Below, piece by piece: positions 1 to 5,665 of a stretch of 5,901 bases of DNA. Position 1 is the first letter of the stretch, and every line of letters begins with the position of its first letter. The stretch covers positions 1 through 5,901 of the forward strand of contig JAPLYY010000011.1 of the NCBI GenBank assembly GCA_026395315.1, in the 5' to 3' direction. The position numbers and the translations under genes are program-made. The notes beneath the pieces were generated by a model. That model worked only from the letters and a program-made list of their open reading frames with translations, did no database searches and was not told where the DNA came from. The stretch is from Candidatus Shapirobacteria bacterium (GTDB lineage Bacteria; Patescibacteriota; Microgenomatia; UBA12405).

Positions 1-144
1 CGTTGAAGGGGTGCCGTCTTCTCGCCCAATGCCCTGCGAGCAACAATTACCTTCGAGGTAATCCCCTTGCGCCGGCAGATCAGCTAAAAGGACGGCAGTC
101 GAGTTGTTTGCGGAGGGCTTAACCACAGCCCGGTAGCTAGTTTA
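1..144. mobile_element. Structured GC-rich end of a putative insertion element (TnpB/IscB-type guide RNA region)
   Basis: This block is GC-rich (about 58% in 1-120) beside AT-rich genes, and stops at 4 and 85 close the frame of the PBP that follows. Complementary segments: 12-20 with 89-97 (seven Watson-Crick pairs, then G-T and T-A); 21-25 with 36-40; 46-52 with 56-62; 115-119 with 127-131. In addition 6-11 (AAGGGG) matches 63-68 (CCCCTT), which crosses the 12-20/89-97 stem and would form a pseudoknot with coaxially stacked helices. A last hairpin followed by GGTAG, directly against an interrupted gene, resembles the right end of IS200/IS605 TnpB elements, where the RNA scaffold ends and flanking DNA serves as guide. 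Frame 2 (2-61) ends in PCEQQLPSR and a stop, possibly a transposon-protein tail. The opposite orientation (IscB omega RNA on the minus strand) or another structured RNA is possible. No transposase domain lies in the window. Confidence 0.35.
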
Positions 145-375
145 AAACCCGCTAATTTAGACGTCTGTGCCAAAAGCGGCACTGCCCAAGTGGCCGTCAA
201 TGGCACTTATACCACCGATAATGCCATTGCCTCGTATATTGGATTTTCTCCCTGTCTTAACCCTAAATTTACGATGCTGGTTACTATCAATAATCCCAAA
301 ACTTCTTCTTGGGGAAGCTCAACCGCTGCTCCGATTTGGTTTGACATCGCTTCAGAGCTTTCACCTTTGCTATAA
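145..375 (+). pseudogene. C-terminal fragment of penicillin-binding protein (FtsI/PBP2-type transpeptidase)
   Basis: The frame carries KSGTAQ at 172-189, the conserved KTG-type third motif of the penicillin-binding transpeptidase active site. It is followed by the usual end of the domain: a short loop, SYIGFSPCLNPKF (compare FVGFAPxxNPKF in FtsI/PBP2 proteins), a hydrophobic strand, then NNP, a glycine and AAPIW, and a stop at 373-375. The SxxK and SxN motifs and the rest of the protein, normally several hundred residues, are absent because the frame is closed at 85-87 and the sequence becomes unrelated structured DNA upstream of about 145. The intact enzyme would cross-link peptidoglycan outside the membrane and fits the mur operon downstream. 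I infer that an insertion separated this end from the rest of the gene; an assembly join is the alternative. Without the catalytic serine this fragment cannot be a working transpeptidase. A GTG at 190 could start a 61-residue peptide, but that would omit the KSGT motif. Confidence 0.7.
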
Positions 376-376
376 T
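368..376 (+). promoter_or_regulatory. Extended -10 promoter element for the mur operon
   Basis: TGCTATAAT is a perfect extended -10 (TGn plus TATAAT), overlapping the PBP stop codon. Transcription would start near 383, leaving a leader of only about 7 bases before the ATG at 390. A perfect TTGACA lies at 341-346, but the 24-base spacer is too long for a standard -35. Extended -10 promoters can work without one. The operon could therefore be transcribed even though the PBP gene upstream is broken. Confidence 0.4.
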
Positions 377-389
377 TTGAGAATATCCT

Positions 390-1634
390 ATGTTTCACTG
401 TCTGAATCGATATTATTTTCAAAAACTAAAAAATTACCTTTGGCACCTTCCCCGTAGTATTTTTTTTAATCTCCTCTACAGTTTCCCCCAACGGAAGCTG
501 GTTCTGATCGGCGTCACTGGCACCGATGGTAAAACCACTACTACCACTCTGATTCACCACACCCTAATAGCTGCCGGCATCAAATCTGATTTTATCACCA
601 CTATCAACAGTCCCGGGCTTCACACCACTAGTCCCGACGCCCAACACTTAATCCCTATCTTTGCCAAAATGGTCAAAGAGGGAACCACTCACGCTGTTAT
701 CGAAACCACCGCCCACGGTCTGGACCAATTCCGTTATTGGGGTTGCTGCTTCCAAGTCGGGGTTATCACCAACATCACCCATGAGCATTTTGATGATTTT
801 GTCGATATGCATCGCTACACCCATGCCAAAAGCCTTCTTTTTAAAAACTCCGAAGTTTCGGTCTTAAATAAAGATGACCCTTCATTTCCGGCCCTTAAAT
901 CGGTTGCTAAAAAGAAAATTGTTTCTTTTGGTATAGCCAATAAATCCGATTATCAGGCAAATAATATTAAGATAACCGGTTCAAGACTTTCCTTTTCCGT
1001 TAACGACTTCTTCATCACCACCAACAGCAATTATTATTATCAGATCTACAATATTCTGGCCGCTCTGGCGGCTACCAATTCCTTGGGTATTGATCCTAAA
1101 TATCTCATTGAGCTGGTGTTACATTTTCCTGAAGTCAAAGGCCGCCGCGAAAACATTATCAACGATTTAAATATCGATACCATCATCGATTTTGCTCACA
1201 CCCCTCAAGCTCTCCAATCCACCCTTGAATCTCTCCGTTTGACAACTAAAGGTAAAATCATTGTCATTTTTGGAGCTACTGGCGGCCGTGATCCAACCAA
1301 ACGCCCGCTTATGGGCGAAGTTGTCTCTCATTTGGCCGATATTGCCATTATTACCGCCGATGATACCCGCAGCGAATCAGTTGATAACATTAATGAACAA
1401 ATAATTGCCGGCATTGATCAAACCGCCATTTCTCAAAAAAAATTCCGGTATTACAATATCCCCAATCGTCAGGATGCTTTTAATCTGGCCATCAGAATTG
1501 CCAATCCCAAAGATACGGTTATCGCCTGCGGTAAAGGTCATGAAACCACCATTCTTCATGGTTCAACCGAATATCCCTGGTCTGAAGCCGAAGCCTTTAG
1601 AACCGCTTTTCGCACTAAAAACCAAAATGTTTAA
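390..1634 (+). CDS. murE: MurE-like UDP-N-acetylmuramyl peptide ligase lacking the N-terminal UDP-binding domain
   Basis: This is an ATP-dependent Mur ligase that should add the third amino acid to UDP-MurNAc-Ala-Glu in the cytoplasm. The P-loop GTDGKTT is at residues 44-50. ETTAHGLDQ (105-113) and TNITHEHFD (127-135) match the MurE EVSSHALxxxR and TNLTxDHLD signatures. K147 in HAKSLLF is the expected carbamylated lysine. The C-terminal ligase domain shows KGRRE (250-254), DFAHTP (267-272), GGRDxxKRPxMG (298-309) and GKGHE (381-385). The 414 residues are well under the roughly 490 of typical MurE because only about 40 residues precede the P-loop, so the UDP-binding domain is missing. The amino-acid recognition motif, DNPR in diaminopimelate-adding MurE, reads DDTR (324-327), so the substrate cannot be assigned. 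The ATG at 390 lies 14 bases after the PBP stop without a clear ribosome binding site. The end overlaps the next gene by 8 bases. Family is sure; exact substrate is not. Confidence 0.88.
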   Translation: MFHCLNRYYFQKLKNYLWHLPRSIFFNLLYSFPQRKLVLIGVTGTDGKTTTTTLIHHTLIAAGIKSDFITTINSPGLHTTSPDAQHLIPIFAKMVKEGTTHAVIETTAHGLDQFRYWGCCFQVGVITNITHEHFDDFVDMHRYTHAKSLLFKNSEVSVLNKDDPSFPALKSVAKKKIVSFGIANKSDYQANNIKITGSRLSFSVNDFFITTNSNYYYQIYNILAALAATNSLGIDPKYLIELVLHFPEVKGRRENIINDLNIDTIIDFAHTPQALQSTLESLRLTTKGKIIVIFGATGGRDPTKRPLMGEVVSHLADIAIITADDTRSESVDNINEQIIAGIDQTAISQKKFRYYNIPNRQDAFNLAIRIANPKDTVIACGKGHETTILHGSTEYPWSEAEAFRTAFRTKNQNV

Positions 1635-2181
1635 CATCAACAACAGTCTTACTATTGAACAAAATTATAGCTTAGGTTTACTGCCTCAGCGAAATCACCC
1701 CGACACTTTTTATCAGGAATCCAGCTGTCGTGCCAACCTGTCAAACTTTTCTCTTTCCTCTGAGAATCGCCGAATTTTACGTAAAACTGAAAATTTTACC
1801 TTCCAAAAAGTTCCCATTTACTACCGTCTTGAAATCCAAAAACAAATTTTTAGTTGGCTCAAAGGCTTAGATTGGAATTTTCCAATAAGTTCCGTAAAAA
1901 CAATTTTTACCAAACATATTTTTAATTATTTATATATTTGGAAACTCAATGAACAGGTAGTTGCCTATTCTATTTGCTATTTTTCCGATTCCATTTCTCA
2001 TATCGCCTATGTTTTTTATAATCCTGAATATTTTCACTCTGATCTTCCGATTCGCCTTGTCCTCCAAACCATTATTGATAGCCATCAACTTGGTCTAAAA
2101 TATTGTTATCTTGGCCGTTTTTCTGACTACAAACGTAACATGCCCGGTTTTGAAAATTTTACCAATAATCAATGGCTATAA
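1627..2181 (+). CDS. ATE/Bpt-like aminoacyl-tRNA-protein transferase homologue (GNAT fold) inside the mur operon
   Basis: This 184-residue protein resembles the arginyl/leucyl-tRNA-protein transferase family (ATE1/Bpt), which moves an amino acid from tRNA to a protein N terminus. In the N-terminal part, SSENRRILRKTENF (44-57) matches the PSRSQRRxxRRNxD segment of Bpt. In the C-terminal part, SHIAYVFYNPEY (124-135), then a helix, GLKYCYLGRF (156-165), YKRNMPGFENF (168-178) match the Bpt pattern SAVYTFYDP, GLxYxYLGYWI, KMxYKxxF. It is shorter than the usual 230-250 residues and lacks the N-terminal CxxC region, with only C34 near that place. The ATG at 1627 overlaps murE by 8 bases and the end overlaps the next Mur ligase by 10, which implies translational coupling. 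Local GC is about 35%, lower than the front of murE. Context suggests it may aminoacylate a peptidoglycan precursor, as the GNAT-related Fem/MurM enzymes do, rather than act in protein degradation. Family is seen in the sequence; that role is inference. Confidence 0.7.
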   Translation: MFNINNSLTIEQNYSLGLLPQRNHPDTFYQESSCRANLSNFSLSSENRRILRKTENFTFQKVPIYYRLEIQKQIFSWLKGLDWNFPISSVKTIFTKHIFNYLYIWKLNEQVVAYSICYFSDSISHIAYVFYNPEYFHSDLPIRLVLQTIIDSHQLGLKYCYLGRFSDYKRNMPGFENFTNNQWL

Positions 2182-3334
2182 AATATCATATTTTAGGCAT
2201 CGCCGGTGTCATTTACCCCTTCCTCAAGCTAATTTATATATTGTTGGTACCAGTGTTCACAAGTTTGCAGTCTGCCAACAGGAATACGACTATATCATAA
2301 AAAATAATCTACCTTATATTTCTTCAACCGAATTCTTAGCTCAAAATATTATCAAACCCGAATCAATATTAATCGCTGGTTCCTACGGTAAAACTACAAT
2401 ATCCGCCTTTCTCAGTTGGTTATTCGTTAAATTAGATTTGAATCCTTCTTACTTTTTTGGTGGAAATTTAATTGAAGATTTCCCTTCACTTTCCACAGGA
2501 AATGGCCAATTTTCCATAGTTGAAGCCGATGAATCAATTAACGGCCTCGACACCCAAGCCAAATTTCTTTATTACCCCGTCAAATATTTAATTATAACTT
2601 CCACCAATTGGGAACATAAAGACTCCTACAAAACCGCCGAAGACAATTTTAATGCCTATAAACAACTTGTCGAAAAATTACCTCAAGATGGGATATTAGT
2701 TTACAACCCCAATGATCCGGAAATTCAAAAACTTTTACCATTTTCTAAAGCTAAAAATATTCCCTACCAGTCCTTTGATTTTGAAACTAAGTTAATTGGC
2801 AAATTTAATCGCGAAAATATTAATGCTGCGCTAACCTTATGCTCTGCCCTCGGTTTTGACAAAGCCATTTCTTTAGTTCCTGATTTTAAAGGTATTTCCC
2901 GCCGTCTAGAAATAATTCACCATAACCCTTTAGTTATCGACGATTTTGCCCAGAGTCCGGACAGAATCAAATCAACTCTAAATACTGTCTCCGAAACCTA
3001 TCCCAACCGCCCAATCAAAGTTTTCTTTGAACCCCATGCCTCATTTTTGTCCTATAAATCAAGTCTTAATGGCATGTCACCTGCTTTTAAATCTGCCACC
3101 GAAGTCATCATTTCCAAAATTAAATTTAATCCATCTATCTCCAATAACGACCGAACCACCTTTGCCGATTATAAAGCCGAAATCGGGGATAAGGTTAAAT
3201 ATCTGCCCTTACTTGATAATATTAAACAATATCTCCAACAGTCTTTGAAACCCGATGATATTTTAATTCATTTTAGCTCCGGTGGTCTTGATGGTCTTAA
3301 TACTCTTAACCAAATAGTCTATACTTTTAACTAA
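2172..3334 (+). CDS. MurC/Mpl-type Mur ligase with a deleted, frameshifted N-terminal domain
   Basis: The natural ATG at 2172 gives MAIKYHILGIAGV, the first strand and glycine loop of a MurC/Mpl UDP-binding domain, but that frame stops about 25 codons later. The rest is in the -1 frame, resuming near 2210 at ANLYIVGTSVHKF, which fits the last strand of the same domain (DLVIVGNAVSRG in Mpl). About 50 codons seem lost, with a length change not divisible by three. Downstream all is intact: NLPYISSTEFL, P-loop GSYGKTT (2378-2398), VEADES, NWEHKDSY, the nucleotide-binding helix region NINAA, GISRRLE, DDFAQSP and EPHASF. Several residues depart from MurC consensus: GTHGKTT is GSYGKTT, the DHxD site is EHKD, and the DYAHHP segment is DDFAQSP. 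In this frame there is no ATG, GTG or TTG between a TTG at 2111, inside the preceding gene, and the P-loop. The protein may be made by frameshifting, start at 2111, or be a pseudogene or an assembly error. It should ligate L-Ala or a peptide to UDP-MurNAc; which is unclear. Confidence 0.75.
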
Positions 3335-3337
3335 TCT

Positions 3338-4372
3338 ATGATTCACCTTTACCTAGGTCTGCTCCTTTTTTCTTTCCTCACCACCAGCGTTTTAGTCGTT
3401 CCCTTCATAAATTTACTTTATAAACTAAAATTCCAACGGCAAAAACAAATTACTCGTGATTTTCAAAATAATCTAACACCAATTTTTGACAAATACCACG
3501 CCCAAAAATCAGGTACCCCCGTCGGCGGCGGGTTATTAATTCTCCTTTCAGTTTGTATCATGTTTATTATTCTGTTTCCTATACTTAAATTATCCGACAT
3601 TTTTATTTCATCCAATTATCAAATCGGTAAAGAACTGGCCGTTATTTTCTTCACTTTCTTAACTTTCGGTGGTCTTGGATTGTACGATGATATCCTTAAA
3701 TTTTTTAAATTTGAAAAAACCGGTTTTTTTGGCCTCCGCATGAAGCACAAATTATTGCTCCAGTTTACTTTAGCTCTGCTCATTTCACTTTATGTCTATT
3801 TTTCTTTGGGCATCAAATTTATTTATATTCCTTTTTTGGGACCGATTACTCTGGGCTTATTAATTATTCCTCTTAATAGCCTTATTATTCTGGCTTTTGC
3901 CAACTTTTTCAACATTACCGACGGCCTGGATGGCCTGTCCTGCGGTACACTCTTAATCGCCCTATTTGCTTTCTGGATTTTATCCGCCAACCAGCTTGAT
4001 ACTCCGATTTCCCTGTTCTTGGCCTTATGGATCGGTGCTTTGATTGCTTTTCTTTACTTTAATGTCTTTCCCGCCAGAATTATATTGGGAGATGTCGGGT
4101 CAATGTCGTTTGGCGCCACCATCGCCGTTGTCGCCATCCTCCTGGGTAAAATCATTCCTTTGTTCATTGTCGGTTTTATCTTTATCGCCGAAGGTATGAG
4201 CAGTGCTATTCAAATATTTAGTAAAATTTATTTTAAAAAGAAAGTATTTCCGGCTGCACCGTTACACTTAACCCTGCAAAAACTTGGCTGGGAAGAGCCT
4301 AAAATTGTTTTCCGGGCTTGGTTAGCCGCCATCGTATTAACAATTTTTGGCCTATGGCTCGGATTAAATTAG
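3338..4372 (+). CDS. mraY: Phospho-N-acetylmuramoyl-pentapeptide-transferase (MraY)
   Basis: MraY transfers phospho-MurNAc-pentapeptide from UDP to undecaprenyl phosphate, making lipid I at the inner face of the membrane. At 344 residues with about ten hydrophobic segments it has the family's normal size. Motifs in order: KSGTPVGGG (57-65, usually KxGTPTMGG), GLYDDILK (114-121, with the aspartate pair 117-118 that binds the pyrophosphate/Mg), FNITDGLDGLS (191-201), LGDVGSMSFG (250-259, third catalytic aspartate D252), and APLH followed by LGWEEPKIVFRAW (307-328). The family's APxHHHFExxGWxE segment reads APLHLTLQKLGWEE here: the first histidine, H310, is kept and the next two are Leu and Thr. 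The rest of the fold and the flanking GWEE make the identity sure. The ATG lies 3 bases after the preceding ligase and the 3' end overlaps the next gene by 19 bases, so it is a central operon gene. Confidence 0.95.
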   Translation: MIHLYLGLLLFSFLTTSVLVVPFINLLYKLKFQRQKQITRDFQNNLTPIFDKYHAQKSGTPVGGGLLILLSVCIMFIILFPILKLSDIFISSNYQIGKELAVIFFTFLTFGGLGLYDDILKFFKFEKTGFFGLRMKHKLLLQFTLALLISLYVYFSLGIKFIYIPFLGPITLGLLIIPLNSLIILAFANFFNITDGLDGLSCGTLLIALFAFWILSANQLDTPISLFLALWIGALIAFLYFNVFPARIILGDVGSMSFGATIAVVAILLGKIIPLFIVGFIFIAEGMSSAIQIFSKIYFKKKVFPAAPLHLTLQKLGWEEPKIVFRAWLAAIVLTIFGLWLGLN

Positions 4373-4884
4373 CAGAACTTCGTCAGGAAATTACCAGATA
4401 CATTGGTGTTCCCTATTTTTCCAATATCCATCACCTGGCTGCCGACAATGTTTTGGTTGGCAAAGGCACCGCCAAAGAAATTGCCTTAATAACAGTTGAG
4501 TTGGCTAATTTAGAAAATATCAAGCTACTCGAGTTATCGCCCCAACAAATTTACGACTTTCAAAAAAAACATGGTTTAGGCATCGACTGCTCCGGTCTCG
4601 CTTGCCAATTATTAAACTTTTATCAAGATGCTCATCTCGATGTCCGCAAAACTTCAGCCGACATGTTAACTTCCCCGCCCTTGTCTAAACCAATATCCGA
4701 TATCCAAACGGGGGATTTAATTCGTCAGAAAAACGGCTACCATGTTTTATTTGTCATTGAAAAAATTGGTGACAAAATAATTTACGTCGATTCTAGCCAC
4801 TCAGGCAGGGGAGTACATTATGGCGAAATCAATTTACCCGAAGATCAGAATAAAATATCACAAGGGGTTTTTAGACTAATATAG
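4354..4884 (+). CDS. NlpC/P60-like cysteine peptidase homologue without signal peptide
   Basis: A protein of 176 residues. IDCSGLACQLL (77-87) is the DCSG(L/F) catalytic-cysteine motif of the NlpC/P60 family, with C79 as the likely nucleophile. TGDLIRQKNGYHVLFVIE (119-136) matches the GDLxxxxxxxHVxIxxG segment, with H130 as the likely base. IYVDSSHSGRGV (143-154) corresponds to the strand carrying the third residue, usually His, here probably D146. NlpC/P60 enzymes cut gamma-D-Glu-diamino acid or similar bonds in peptidoglycan stem peptides. There is no signal peptide or membrane segment at the N terminus (MARIKLAELR), so it may act in the cytoplasm on precursors or recycled peptides, or be exported by an unknown route. 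The ATG at 4354 was preferred to a TTG at 4318 because the family-like sequence starts there; it overlaps mraY by 19 bases. The stop lies two bases from the convergent deformylase stop. Substrate unknown. Confidence 0.75.
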   Translation: MARIKLAELRQEITRYIGVPYFSNIHHLAADNVLVGKGTAKEIALITVELANLENIKLLELSPQQIYDFQKKHGLGIDCSGLACQLLNFYQDAHLDVRKTSADMLTSPPLSKPISDIQTGDLIRQKNGYHVLFVIEKIGDKIIYVDSSHSGRGVHYGEINLPEDQNKISQGVFRLI

Positions 4885-4886
4885 TT

Positions 4887-5471
4887 TTATAATTTTGTCG
4901 CTATTATTTTAGTTATCTTTTGTGCCACCAAATACTCCGGTAGCATCTTTACTCTTTGTCTATAAAATTCGTCTGTCATTAATTGTTTGTAATCAGAAAT
5001 CTTTTCCGTAAACTCAATTCCCTGCAAATGATCGTATTCATGCTGAATGACTCTGGCCAAAATTCCGTCACAAACTAACCTAAACTTTTTCCCGTCCTGA
5101 TCAAAAGCTTCTATGGTAATCTCTCTAGGTCTTTTTACTGGCCCAAAAAGAGTTCCATGCAATACGCTGCCACATCCCTCATAAATAACACTCTCCTCCT
5201 TAGAAACATCCACAATTACCGGATTTATATAAACCCTAAGTTCATCCGCCTGGTCCGCCGGTCTGTTTTCAGTTTCTCTTGGCTCTGTCACGAATATCTT
5301 CCAATTTTCTCCAATTTGTTGCGCCGCCATTCCAATAAGTCCCTCTTTATGCATAGTATCCACCAAATCAGTTACTACTTGCCTAACTATCGGCGAATTA
5401 AAATCATCAACTATCTTATTTTCGGCTTTTAGTCTTGGATCACCGATCTGAATTGTTTCTCGTACAGCCAT
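4887..5471 (-). CDS. def: Peptide deformylase
   Basis: This metalloenzyme removes the formyl group from the N-terminal methionine of new proteins. The three family motifs are present in 194 residues: motif 1 as GMAAQQIG (47-54, usually GLAAPQIG), motif 2 as EGCGSV (98-103, usually EGCLSV) with the metal ligand C100, and motif 3 as QHEYDHLQG (143-151) with ligands H144 and H148 and catalytic E145. The start MAVRETIQIGDPRL matches the typical N terminus. The C-terminal extension (about 155-194) is ordinary for bacterial enzymes. The glycine in place of leucine in motif 2 is a mild departure but all ligands are kept, so activity is likely. Its ATG shares one base with the stop of the upstream zinc-ribbon gene (TAATG), so the two are probably translationally coupled. 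It converges on the mur operon with only two bases between stops and no visible terminator hairpin. Confidence 0.96.
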   Translation of the reverse strand: MAVRETIQIGDPRLKAENKIVDDFNSPIVRQVVTDLVDTMHKEGLIGMAAQQIGENWKIFVTEPRETENRPADQADELRVYINPVIVDVSKEESVIYEGCGSVLHGTLFGPVKRPREITIEAFDQDGKKFRLVCDGILARVIQHEYDHLQGIEFTEKISDYKQLMTDEFYRQRVKMLPEYLVAQKITKIIATKL

Positions 5472-5635
5472 TATTTTTCTTCTACCAACTCTTGATATTT
5501 TAGTGGTTCTAAAGACAATATCTCCACTTCAGTGCCGCATTCCTGGCATTCGAGAATATCGCCGAACTGCATATTCTCCGGTTTGATAATCTCCGCACCG
5601 CAATCAGGACAAATTACTTTATTTGTATCTTCCAT
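5471..5635 (-). CDS. Small LysW-like zinc-ribbon protein
   Basis: A 54-residue acidic protein with two cysteine pairs, CPDCG (9-13) and CQECG (30-34), spaced as in a zinc ribbon. It resembles the amino-group carrier protein LysW/ArgW in length, in the CPxCGAEI start, in the GDILECxECG second knuckle, and in EVEILSLEPL after it. LysW carries lysine or ornithine precursors on its C-terminal glutamate in the motif EDWGE. Here the C terminus is ELVEEK, so that motif is absent and the carrier role is doubtful; a structural or regulatory zinc ribbon is equally possible. Its stop overlaps the def start by one base. A TATAAT on the minus strand (5661-5666) could drive both genes. No Shine-Dalgarno sequence precedes the ATG. 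I am confident it is a gene and a zinc ribbon, not of its function. Confidence 0.8.
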   Translation of the reverse strand: MEDTNKVICPDCGAEIIKPENMQFGDILECQECGTEVEILSLEPLKYQELVEEK

Positions 5636-5665
5636 AGTAAAATAAAATCAGTAATATCCTATTAT
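5636..5665. promoter_or_regulatory. Divergent promoter region between the zinc-ribbon/def pair and the PLP enzyme gene
   Basis: Only 30 bases separate two divergent ATGs, so both promoters must be here or reach into the genes. On the minus strand TATAAT (5666-5661) would give a leader of about 18 bases for the zinc-ribbon gene. On the plus strand TAATAT (5652-5657) would place the transcription start at or next to the ATG at 5666, a leaderless message. No good -35 was seen for either. Weak evidence in an AT-rich spacer. Confidence 0.3.

Noticed and set aside
1..144. tmRNA, RNase P RNA, SRP RNA, tRNA, or group I/II intron
   Set aside because: I found no T-loop, no RNase P or SRP signature segments, no domain V-like hairpin and no group I core sequence that I recognise, although only part of the element may be visible.
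341..346. TTGACA as a -35 box for the mur operon
   Set aside because: The spacer to TATAAT (371-376) is 24 bases, too long for a sigma-70 type promoter, and the hexamer is part of the PBP coding sequence.
1405..1626. Longer start for the ATE/Bpt-like gene, inside murE
   Set aside because: The extension would be wholly within murE coding sequence and looks like a shadow frame; similarity to the family begins after the ATG at 1627.
2111..2171. TTG start at 2111 for the second Mur ligase
   Set aside because: It lies inside the ATE/Bpt-like gene, overlaps it by 71 bases and encodes no family-like sequence until about 2231. The ATG at 2172 begins with a genuine Mur-ligase N terminus in another frame, so the frame change is a better explanation.
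2200..2222. Programmed -1 frameshift site in the second Mur ligase
   Set aside because: The best run (C CCC TTC) pairs poorly after slipping, no downstream structure was seen, and slipping would still leave most of the UDP-binding domain missing, so a deletion is more likely.
4870..4900. Bidirectional terminator between the convergent genes
   Set aside because: Only two bases separate the stops and no stem with a U-run is visible; the transcripts probably overlap.
5157..5432. Plus-strand open frame opposite the deformylase gene
   Set aside because: It is a shadow of def on the other strand with no recognisable protein features.
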